Source of the DNA: Dasypus novemcinctus
Lineage: Eukaryota; Chordata; Mammalia; Cingulata; Dasypodidae
Direction: 5' to 3'
Length of the DNA stretch: 64,000 nt
Assembly: GCF_030445035.2 (NCBI RefSeq)
Contig: NC_080702.1
Span: forward strand, 26,423,652-26,487,651
This document shows, in pieces, positions 12,501 through 24,500 of this stretch (the first letter of the stretch is position 1; every line of letters starts with the position of its first letter). Both the position numbers and the translations under genes were made by a program. The notes under the pieces were generated by a model. It was not told the origin of the DNA. It ran no database searches and worked only from the letters and a program-made list of their open reading frames with translations.

Positions 12501-15500
12501 ACACTCATGTGCACACGCTCATACACACATCCACATGCATGCCCTCACGCACGCACTCATGTGCACACACTCATAACGCACACTTGCACACACTGATACA
12601 CACCCACATGCATGCCCTCACACACACTCACGTGCACACGGTCATACACACACTTATGCACACTCATCCACATTCATGCCCTCACACACACTCACGTGCA
12701 CACGCTCATACACAAACTTATGCACACTCGTCCACATGCACACCCTCACGCACACTCACGCGCACACGCTCATACACACAGCCCTGGGGGAGGGAAGCAC
12801 CGCGTTCAGCCCCAAGCAGAAGGCACCTTTCCTCTGCATGTCTGAACATCTCTGCCATCAGGATGAGTCCTAACGCCTTTGGCAAGAGTGTCCTTGGCAG
12901 AAGTGGTGTTTTTCTTTCTTATCAGTGTATAAAATAACGGTGCCTCTGACCACTGACGGCAGCTTAGATTTGATGAAACAAAATGGCAGGTGCTTGAGAA
13001 CTATTTGCCGAATGCGTGGCTGAATGAGTGAACACGTGGTGAATGCAGGGGCCTGGAGGGTCCCAGTGGAACGGCAGTGGAGGAGGAAGGGGACCTGGGG
13101 CGGGGGAGCTCGAGGGGCAGAGCCCGATGCTGAAGCCCAAGGGAGCAGCCTTTACTCACCGGGGATCCCTTTGAACCCTTCTGTCCCAGAGGGCCCTGTG
13201 GGGAAAAGACAGGAAGCACTGGACTGCCAGCCTGGCCCACCAGGGTGACCCCACCCCACAAGCCCCCATACTCACCGCCACGCCTGGGGCCCCGGGGTGG
13301 CCCAAGGAGCCGATGGGACCAGAGGGACCCTGGAGAAGGGACATCAGAGTCAGCATTGATGGGGTTCAGCCCTGCCGCCCAGACACATGCTCCAGACAAG
13401 CATCCGAACCCCCAAAGAGGAACCCCAAAACCTCAGACACAACAGCCTCCACCCCACACGTCTCCAGACACGGGCCCCTCCCGGTCCCCAAACATAACCT
13501 TATCATTCCAGACCCAGGCTTCCCAATCTCCCACACCCAGTGTCCAATGGAGCCCCATTCTCCTCCCTCCCTCCACTCCCCCTCCTTGGAACGCGCTCTA
13601 CCCATCCGGGCAGTACACACTCACGGGGTCTCCTTTGGGGCCAGGGGGCCCCTGCACGCCTGGCAATCCCTGATCTCCTTTCTCGCCAGCCTCCCCAGGG
13701 GGGCCAATGAGGCCAATTAATCCAATGTGGCCCTGGAGGATTAAAAAAAGGCACAGGTGGAGGAAGAAATGGGGGCTGCTGAGAGATTTTTCTCCTAGAG
13801 CACTTGGGCTAGTGAGTCTGGGAGCAGAGGAAACACTGATCTCCTGGGAAGGGAGGTAAAGGAGTTCAGCAGGGAGGAGAATAAAGGAATGGGCATCCTT
13901 ACCTTTTCCCCCTTGAGGCCAGCACCTCCCTTCAGCCCGGGGAGGCCGGACGGTCCCTGGAAGGAAAGTGAGGATCAGTTGGTGAGCCTCAAAAGTGAAA
14001 TCTCAAGGTCCGTGAGCGTGACAGTCAGATGGCAATTACCAGGGATGTGATCACAGGGATGTCAGGAGAGGGTGGGGTGGTGCGGGATAATGAGGGGGGT
14101 GGTTGGAGGATGGCCAGTGAGAATGGCCAGTGGCTAAGACGGGCATGGGTGGTCAGTGTAGACCATCAAGATGGAGGGCCAGTGTGGGTGTCAGTGTAGA
14201 TCATCAAGATGGCGGGCCAGTGTGGGTGGCAGAGTAGACCATCAAGATGGAGGCTTAGTGTGGTCAGTGTAGACCATCAAGATGGAGGGTTAGTGTGGCC
14301 AGTGTAGACCATCAAGATGGAGGGCCATTGTGGGTGTCAGAGTAGACCATCAAGATGGAGGCTTAGTGTCAGTGTAGACCATCAAAATGGAGAGCCAGTG
14401 TGGGTGGCAGAGTAGACCATCAAGATGGAGGCTTAGTGTGGTCAGTGTAGACCATCAAGATGGAGGGTTAGTGTGGCCAGTGTAGACCATCAAGATGGAG
14501 GGCCAGTGTGGGTGTCAGAGTAGACCATCAAGATGGAGGGTCAGTGTAGACAATTAAGATGGAGGGCCAGTGTGGGTGTCAGTGTAGACCATCAAGATGG
14601 AGGGCCAGTGTGGGTGTCAGTGTAGACCATCAAGATGGAGGGCCAGTGTGGGTGTCAGAGTAGACCGTCAAGATGGAGGGTCAGTGTAGACCATCAAGAT
14701 GGAGGGCCAGTGTGGGTGTCAGTGTCGATCATCAAGATGGAGGGTCAATGTGGGCGAGATGAGTGTAGAAGATGGGTGGCCAGAATAGGCAGTCAGTATA
14801 ATGGTCAGGGTGGGCCATGAGCGGTCCTCCTGCACCAGCACCACCAATGGTCACTCGATGGTCACTGGTCTCCCAGTGGTGGCCCTCAGTGCTGGGACCT
14901 CGGGGACCAGGAAGTCTCTTACCAGGGGGCCAGGAGGGCCCAACTGTCCAGGGGATCCCAGGAGGCCTGGTTCACCCTGAGGACGAAACAGAACAAGGAG
15001 GTGCTCACCCTGCCAGAAATTGGGGAGGACACCCCCCAAGATCCCGCCAGGGCCAGCTCCTCCCAATTGCGGTGAGAAATCACATGGTGGAAACACACAG
15101 CCGGAGCCCCCGCCCCTGCCTCTGCCCCGCCCCTGTTCCCCCCCACTCACCACAGGACCGGGGATCCCTCGAAGACCCTCGGGCCCGACGCGCCCGGGAG
15201 GCCCTCGAGCCCCCACAGGACCTGTCCTCCCCGGAGGCCCGTCAGGGCCTGGCTCCCCCTGAAACAAACAGGGCAAGGGAGGGGCAAATAGAGTCAGGGG
15301 GTGTCTGCTCCTGAACCCCCAGTCAAGGACCAGCGGGGAGGGGGAGGGAGCCGGGGCACCTGTGAGAGATCACGGCCCCCTCCCTAGTCTGATGGCCCAT
15401 CTGCTGGCTGAAGGGTCAGCACGTGGGCCGCTCTGGACAGGGGCCGCTTACCTTGGCACCTTTTTCCCCTTCTCTGCCTTCTTGACCTGTGCGGCCGGCA

Positions 15501-18500
15501 GGACCCTGAGGAGGGAAAGAGAGTGTCGGGCGAGGGCCTGGGTGGGTGGGTGGGTAGGGGTCTGGGAGGGTGAGTGGGGGACGGGGTGGGTGAGTGGGGG
15601 TCTGCATGGGTCGGTGGGTCTGGGTGGTGAATGTGTGGGTGACAGGGACAAGGGGGGAGCCCCAGAAAGTGCACTGTCACTTACCCTCTTGCCAGGGGGC
15701 CCAGGGGGTCCCGGTTCCCCAGAAGCACCAGGTGGACCCTACGGAGATTAGAACGACAGGGCGGTGCTGGCATCGGCTCACACTGGTTGAGCATCACCGT
15801 GTTTCCAGATCAGAATCCCGCCTCACCCAAACCTCCCCCCAGCACTAGCCACCTCCCGCCTCCCCCAAGACTTGAAAGACAAAAGCAGTGAAAAGAAAAG
15901 CACAGTGAAAGACAAAGCAGAAGCACGGACCACTAGCCACCTCCCGCCTCCCCCAAGACTTGAAAGACAAAAGCAGTGAAAAAGAAAAGCACAGTGAAAG
16001 ACCAAGCAGAAGCACAGACCGGAGATTGCTCACTCCCTGGGGACCTCTCTAACCCCCTCTGCTGACCCCTCCCCCCAACTCACCCACTTAGCAGCCCCCA
16101 ACCCCCTCTCCCCACTCACCGGTCCCCCAACATCACCAGGGTCTCCCCTCTCCCCAGGCGAGCCATCTATACCCTGTGGGGGAGGAGGGCAGACAGAGTT
16201 GAGAAGGATACATGAGACTTTGGGGGCAAGACTTGGAGGACAGTGGGGTTCTCCGTTCCTGCTCAAGTCTGTGGAGGTGGGGGAGATGGAGCAAAGTTGG
16301 GGAGCATGCTGGGCTTGGGTCAGGGGGAGTGGAATGACACCCACCAAGACTCCAGGGTCTCCTGGCGGTCCCAGGTCTCCTGGAAGCCCTGTAGGGCCCT
16401 AGAACACAGAATACTTAGCTACGGCATCTCTGAATTGTTAAGAGATAAACCGTGCCCAAGTAGAGGACAAGACACACAGGCATTGCCCTCGCAGAGCTGA
16501 CATTCTAGGGTTTCGTGCACGCAGGCGTTGAGCTAAGTTTCACGCATCATTTTACCTCCCAACTCAGGACGCACGATGGAACTGATGCTCGGGTGAGGGG
16601 CGCTCAATGGGATGGGGGTGATGAGATTCAAGTCAGGGTCACTCAGACTCTGAAGCTCCTCGCTGCCTCCCTTAGGTGGCTCCCAGTTCACCCCATCCTG
16701 TCCTACTGGTGGGAGGGTCTCAGCCACCATCCTGATGCCAAAAAGCACCTCAACCCTCAACCTGACCCAGCATCAACCTCAGCCTTGACCTTTCCAACGT
16801 CCTTGGAAGGAAACGTGAAAGCAAGGTGTGCTCCACACAACAATGCATGGCCACTGTATTTTCATGTTGACTGATGGAGGGATTGCTTCATTCATTCAGC
16901 CGTGTCTGGACTGCTCTTGGGGTCATGGATTGGGGGTCGGGGAACGCTGGCTAGAAATTCGGGAGCAGCTTCAAATGTGCACAACTGTCCACCCTGTCTT
17001 TGTCCCCCATTCCTCCCCCCCAAGACTTACCACATTCCCTTTGGCGCCGTCCTCTCCAGGGGGGCCTTTTTTGCCCGGGGGTCCAGCAGCCCCAGATGGG
17101 CCTGTATCACCCTTTTCACCAATTTCTCCCTTGGGCCCCTTTGTTGAAACAGAGGTCAGTGGTTAGAGCGGCCTGGACCCTCCGGGGGTCAAGGGCTAGC
17201 ATACCCGGATTCAAGAATCAGGGTGGGCGGCGGACTTGGCCCAGTGGTTAGGGCATCCGCCTACCACATGGGAGGTCCACGGTTCAAAGCCCGGGCCTCC
17301 TTGACCCGTGTGGAGCTGGCCCATGCGCAGTGCTGATGCGCGCAAGGAGTGCCCTGCCATGCAGGGGTGTCCCCCGCGTAGGAGAGCTCCACATGCAAGG
17401 AGTGTGCCCCGTGAGGAGAGCCGCCCAGCACGAAAGAAAGTGCAGCCTGCCCAGGAATGGCGCCACCCACACGGAGAGCTGACGCAACAAGATGGCGCAA
17501 CTAAAAGAAACACAGATTCCCGTGCTGCTGACAACAACAGAAGAGGACAAAGAAGACGCAGCAAATAGACACAGAGAACAGACAACCGGGGTGGGGGGGA
17601 GAAGGGGAGAGAAATAAATAAATAATAATAAAAATTAAAAAAAAGAATCAGGGCGACAGGTATTTCCTGGGATGAGGAGTCAGAGTAGACTAAGCTACCC
17701 AAGGGCGAGAGGTCAGAGGGACCTAGGACTTCGAGAGGTCGGGCATCAGGATGGCCCAGCTGCCTATGGCTGGTACAGCCCATATGTCACCCTTGAGTGA
17801 ATAAGTAAAGGGGCCCCTTCTGGGCAACTCATCCCCCTGCCAGGGGACTGCTTGGATTTGAGCTCGCACTTTCCCCCTTGGCGATGCACCACCCACCTGC
17901 AGAACTCTACGTGGCAGCCCTCTCCTTCCGGGATCCTTGGGTCAAGGGGGTCAGCAGGTGACCTGGGGCTGCCCCGAGGTCAGCAGCCCAGATGCCCGGG
18001 GCCCAGGGATTCCCTGAGATGGGTGCAGGAACTTCAGGACACACTCACCAGGAGGCCGGGGGCTCCTCGGGGTCCGGGGTCGCCGGGCTCCCCTGGTTCA
18101 CCCTTTAGGAGGCAGAACGGAGGTGGGGAGAGGTCCCGTCTGAGGCCGGGAGGGACCGCCCAGAACGGCCGTCCCCCCAGCCAGGACCGGTTTGCCCTCC
18201 CTCACCCCAGGCAGCCCCCTGCCCTCCGTCTCTCACCTTCTCGCCCACGGCACCCGGCTGGCCGACTCCTCCAGGCAGCCCCGGAGGGCCCTGGGAAGAC
18301 AGCAAGGAGTGGACGCTGGGACCCCAATACCCCTTCCCCGGGCGGCGGGCGTCCCCCAACTCGGAGGCCTCCCGGCCCCACCCCGCGGAGTTCTCACCTC
18401 TGGTCCACTTGGGCCGTGGGGACCCCGAGGGCCCGGAGCTCCATGGGGACCCTGTGGGGGTATCAGAAGAGCCTCCAGTGACCCCACGTTCCCTCCCAAG

Positions 18501-21500
18501 CCCCAAGGACCAGATCCCACCCTTGATGCCGGTGGCCCACGTCACCCTTAAAACGACAACGGTGCTTGGTACCCACCACGGGGGTCCAACGGTCACCCCA
18601 CCCCGCAGCCCCGCCGCCCCCCCCACTTCTTCCCAGGGGGTCCATACCATGGCCCCTACGTCTCCGACCTCCCCCTTCTCTCCGGCAAGGCCAGGCAGCC
18701 CCTGTGGGACGAAGAAGCAGGACTGAAGCGCAGGGCAGGGGAAACCGGGGGGCGCCGTCCCTAACGTGGACACCCACCTGCAAGCCCGGGGGGCCAATCA
18801 CGCCCACGTAGCCTCTCACTCCATCGTCTCCTTTCTGCCCAAAGAGGCCTGGGGGTCCGCGGCGCCCCTGAGCCCCGTCCGCTCCCTGGGAGGAGGGCAG
18901 GGGCACGGTTATAGTCAGGGTCAAAGGTCGGGAGTGGGGTCAAGGTCGAGGCTCAGGATCAAGGTGGAGGGTTGGAGTCCCAGTTGGGATTGAGCTTGGA
19001 GAAGGTCAGAACGCCAGGGGTCAAGGGTTAAGGGTCACGGTTTGGGAATGGAGTCAAGGTCAACCCAGCTTGAGGTTGGCATCGGACGGTGAGTCCATTG
19101 GGGGATTGAGGTTGAAGGTCACCAGCAGGGTTCACCTGGGGTGGAGATGGCATTTAGGGTGGGGTTTGAGGTTGGATCCAGGGTCAAGTTCAAAGTCTGA
19201 GTTCGGAAAGGTGGCACTGGAGTGGGAAAAGTGGACATGGTGGCTGATGGGTATGGGGAATGGCAGGAAGAGACGAGAGGTGGAGGCGCCTTTGGGACTT
19301 GGAGTTCCCCTGGATGGTGCTTCAGGGGCAATCACCGGACATTGTATATCCTCACAGGGCCCACTGGATGGAATGGGGGAGAGTGTGGGCCATGATGTGG
19401 ACCATTGACCATGAGGTGCAGAGGTGCCCAGAGATGTACTTACCAAATGCAATGGATGTGTCATGATGATGGGAGTGAGTGTTGCTGGGGAGGGGGAGTG
19501 GTGGGGTGGGGGTGGTGGGGTCGAATGGGACCTCATATATATATATTTTTTAATGTAATATTTTTACAAAATCAATAAAAATTAAAAAAAAGAAAAGAAG
19601 AAGAGAAAAACAAAAACAAAGTCTGAGTTCAGGCTTAGGGTCAGCGCGGGAGGGCAAGTCAGGGTTGGGTTGAGTGTGGGATTGAGTCGTGCCTGGTGAA
19701 CATGGGATTGGAAGTTAAGGCTTGGGGTTGGGGCGGAGATGGGGTTCGGGCTCGGGTTAGGCCAGGTTCAAGGGTGGAGCTCCTATCAGGTGCTGGCCAT
19801 GAGGGCTCCGTTGAGGTCGGGGTTGAGGCTGGGACTGAGTCGGGGTGGAAGGCCCTGTCCCTTCCCAGCAGGGGTCCAGGGGAGGGCCACAAAGCTGGGA
19901 GCACTCACCGGGGCGCCCGGATGCCCCGCGGGACCCCGTATCCCTGTCGGTCCAGGTGGGCCCTGGGGGAGGAAACAGTTGAGAAAACCTTCAGGCTCAA
20001 GATTGAAGGAGGGAAGTGGATGTGGCTCAGTGGATAGGGTGTCCGCCTACCACATGGGAGGTCCAGGGTTCAAACCCCGGGCCTCCTTGACCCGTGTGGA
20101 GTTGGCCCATGTGCAGTGCTGATGCGTGCAAGGAGTGCCCTGCCACGCAGGGGTGTCCCCTACATAGGGGAGCCCCACCCGCAAGGAGTGCGCCCCACAA
20201 GGAGAGCCGCCCCATGTGAAAAAAGCGCAGCCTGCCCAGGAGTGGTGCCGCACACACGGAGAGCTGATGCAGCAAGATGACGCAACAAAAAGAAACACAG
20301 ATTCCCAGTGCCACTGACAAGAATGCAAATGGACACAGAAGAACACACAGTGAATGGACACAGAGAGCAGACAACAGGGCGGGGAGGGAGGGAAGGGGAG
20401 AGAAATAAATAAATAATCTTTAAAAATAAATAAATAAATAAATAAAGCCATCATAAGGAGTTTGGGCATTTTCAGGACTTGGAGTTGTCCTGGGTGGTAC
20501 TGCAGGGACAGATGCTGGACATTGTGTGTCCTGCCATGGCCCACTGGGTGGACTGGGGGAGAGCATAAATTACAATGTAAACCATTATCCATGCGGTGCA
20601 GCAGTGCTCCAAAATGTATTCACCAAATGCAGTGAACGTGCCACGATGATGAAAGAGGTTGTTGATGTGGGAGGAGTGGGGTGGGGGGTGTAGGGGGACC
20701 TTATATTTTTTTAATGTGACATTTAAAAAAATAAAGAGAGAGAGAAAATTTTAAAAAGATTGAAGGAGAACTAGAAACTAGACGGGGACAGCGACACTCC
20801 ATCCCTCCGGCCCCGCCTCCCTAGCCACCAGGTGGTGGGGGACGGGTGGACATCTGTCTCAAGTCTGGGGCCCTTTTCCCAGCTGTTGCACCAAGACCCC
20901 GGCCCTGAGCTGGCTGGAGGAGCCAGGCCCTGGGGGGAAGCTGGGCCCAGATGCCTCACGGCCAGACAGAAGCACACGCAGACAGGAGGGTTTGCTGTGT
21001 GCCACCGAGAACAGGCACCTATCCGGATCTGCGGGGTTCCGTGGCCCCTTCCGGCTTGAGCGGCTCGTGCTCCTGGCAGAGGTCAAGCTGGGGCTCGGAA
21101 AGCTCCACGGCTCCCCCTTCCCCTTCTCCAGTTCCCTGGCCTCCTCGCCTGGGGACCCCCCCTTTCCCGGGGGCCCCCTGACTCACCGCATCCCCCTTAT
21201 CGCCTCTGCTCCCCTTGTGGCCGGGGGTGCCCACTTCCCCCTGCAGGGGAAACAGAACGATGGAGGACCCCCTCCTTTCCCCACACCCTCCCCCCGGTCC
21301 CTGTGTCCCCCCAAAACCCCTCACCTTGTCCCCGTCCTCGCCGGAGGGCCCGGCAGCCCCCGCGGGTCCCGGGAGCCCCAGGGGCCCTAAGACCCCATCT
21401 TTGCCAGTGGGGCCGGGAGAGCCACGTTCACCCTGTTGGGGGGGGGTTGAAAGGGGGGGTGTCAGGGGTCAGGGCAGGAGCCAGGTCTGGGGTATGTGGG

Positions 21501-24500
21501 GGGGCCCGGAGAGTGAGGCAGGCACGGCACTTACCGGGGCCCCCTTCTCGCCTGCGGGGCCGACGGGTCCCTGGCCTCCGCTCTGGCCGGGGAGCCCGAT
21601 GCCTCCTGTTGGGCCCAAAGGGCCCCGCTCGCCGGGGGAACCCTGGAAACGGGGCGAAGGGTCAGGAATAGCCACAGCGGTCACCCTCGTTCACGGAGGG
21701 TCAATGGTCATCAGCGCGTCTCCTCCCCGCCGCAGCCAGAGGGCGCCCGTGAGCGCCTGCGGCCGGGCGCGTCCCTCTGCTTAGAGCCCTCGGTGGCTCC
21801 CACCTACTTCAGAGGAGAGCCGAGTCCTCACCTGGGCCCCCGGGCGCCGCGTGAGCTGGCCCCCTCGCCTCCCTGTGCTCACCTCCTCCCGCTCTCTCCC
21901 TCGCTCACTCCTTATGGGTCTCCTCACCGTTTCTCGCACTCGGCAGGCGCAGGCGAGCCCCGGGGCCTTTGCAGATGCTGGCCCCCCCGTGCCCGTGCCC
22001 GTGCCACTCTTCTCCTAGGTGTCCCCCGGCTCCTCCCTCTCCACCTGCAGCGCTCAGCTCAGATGCCCATTTCCCCGAGGAGCAGGGGAGAGCCCTTCCT
22101 CTCTCGCCTCTTTCACACTCATGACCCCTTTACCTCCCCTCCTAGGATGGAAGCTCCAGGAGAAGAAGGGGTCGCCCCCCACTCAGGGAAGTATTTGGCA
22201 GGTGCAGTATCTCAACGAGGGTCACAATAATCCGTGCCCCACAGATTGTCCTCGTCACGGCTATTTTACAGCCCGGGAAACTGAGGCTCACGGAGCAATA
22301 GCAAGTGGCAGAGCTGGGACTGTCCCCAAGAGGGCAGACTTGGTCTTGACACCACCCAGCTTCCCAGAGACCCCAAGTGCCTCCCACCCAGCCGACGGGG
22401 CTACACTTACGTTGGCCCCGGTGGGCCCTGGGGGGCCCTTGTCACCCTTCAAGCCAGTGGGTCCCTGGAGGAGGAGACAACTCACCATTATTTTAATGTA
22501 ACATTTTTTTGTGTGGGATGTACATATCTTCAAAAAAAAAATTCAATTTACAAAAATGATGGGGGAGCAGATTTGGCTCAACGGATAGAGCATCTGCCTA
22601 CCACATAGGAAGTCCAGGGTTCAAACCCAGGGCCTCTTGGCCTGTATGGAGCTGGCCCATGCGCAGTGCTGATGTGCACAAGGAGTGCCCTGCCACGCAG
22701 GGGTGTCCCCCGCGTAGGGGAGCCCCACATGCAAGGAGTGCGCCCCATAAGGAGAGCCGCCCAGCGTAAAGGAAAGTGCAGCCTGCCCAGGAATGGTGCT
22801 GCACACACAGAGAGCTGACGCAGCAAGATGACGCAACAAAGAGACACAGATTCCCAGCGACAACAATGCAAGTGGACAAAAAAGAACACACAGCTAATGG
22901 ACACAGAGCAGACAACAGGGGGGAAGGGGAGAGAAATAAATTTTTAAAAGAATTTTAAAATGATGGGGTGGAGGGCAGCTCTGCCTACGTGCAACCGCAG
23001 TCGACACACTTGGTGGGCGTGGGGTGAGGGGGGTGGGCGGTATATGGGGACCTCATATTTTTTTAATGTAACATTAAAAAAAGTAAATTAGGTGGCGGAC
23101 TTGGCCCAGCGGTTAGGGTGTCCGTCTACCACATGGGAGGTCCAGGATTCAAACCCCGGGCCTCCTTGACCCGTGTGCAGCTGGCCCATGCGCAGTGCTG
23201 ATGCACGCAAGGAGTGCCCTGCCACGCAGGGGTGTCCCCCACGTAGGGGAGCCCCACACGCAGGGAGTGCGCCCCGTAAGGAGAGCCGCCCAGCGTGAAA
23301 GAAAGTGCAGCCTGCCCAGGAATGGCGCCGCACACACGAAGAGCTGAAGCAGCAAGATGACGCAACAAAGAGACACAGATTCCCGGTGCCGCTGACAACA
23401 ACAGAAGCGGACAAAGAAACAAGACGCAGCAAAATAGACACAGAGAACAGACAACCAGGGTAGTGGGGGGAGGAGAGAGAAATAAATAAATAAATAAATC
23501 TTTTCTTTTTTTTAAAGCCCCCAGAAATTCAAATTCATCCAAAATATCTCCACATATCAAATGGCTAAATTCTGAACAACTCCGAAACGACATATCAAAT
23601 GTGGGTCCCAATAAATGAGTGTAGAAATTAAAAAAAAAAAAAAATGATGGGGTGGAGGGGAGTGGGGTATATGGGAACCTCTTATGTTTTTTATGTTTTT
23701 TCCTGGAATGTTCTTTGTGACCTATTAACTTTAATTTAAAAAGTGTAAAAAAAAAGAAAAAATCAATAAATCTGTATCCATATGTGACCTAAAAAAAAAC
23801 AGCGTTCCAAGGCTACCCCGAGGTCCTGCCGTCCTCACCCCGGGACGCCCCCACCGTCCCCCGCCGCTTTCCCTGGGCACCGAGACCGGGGACTCCTGCC
23901 CCCCAGGGCTCTCCCGCCCCTCCCCTGGCTCTCCCAGCTGCCCCCGCCCGAGCTGCCGCCCCCACCCCCCTCCCCTTCCTCCTCCGCCTCCCCAGGTACG
24001 AGATGCGGTTACTCACTTGGTCGCCCGGGGGTCCGTGGGGGCCGGGGAAGCCCCTGGCTCCGGGGGGCCCTTCCTTCCCCAGGGGCCCCAGTGGCCCCAG
24101 CTCCCCCTGCAGAGGGGCAGAGGCAGGGGGTCAGGCTGCAGAGGGGGGCTGTCGCCCCCTCACTGGGATGCTGCTCCCCCCCCACCAGGCTCAGGGCTCA
24201 TTCTGAGCCTCGGGGGGTACAGGGGCCGTGCAGAGGGCTCTGGGACCGTTCGACCAAGACATCCCGGGGTTCTCACCTTGGCCCCCTCTCTGCCCTCCAG
24301 GCCCGGGAGGCCTTGCTCGCCAGGGGGTCCGGGGGGGCCCGGGGGGCCCCTCTCCCCCAGAGGCCCCGCTTCTCCAGTGTTCCCCTAGGAGAGGAAGAAG
24401 GCGCCGTTGAATGGGGGTGGCTGCGGGGGTGCCAGCACATCTCCCCTAGTCGGCACAAACTTGGGGTCCACTCTGACCTGAGGCCCCACCACACCAGCTG

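Noticed and set aside
11812-12937. His/Thr-rich frames over intron 61
   Set aside because: Products of the CA repeat. Compositional artefacts.
14145-14760. CRISPR-like regular repeat array
   Set aside because: Repeats are contiguous, with repeated rather than unique spacers, in a mammalian intron. It is a minisatellite.
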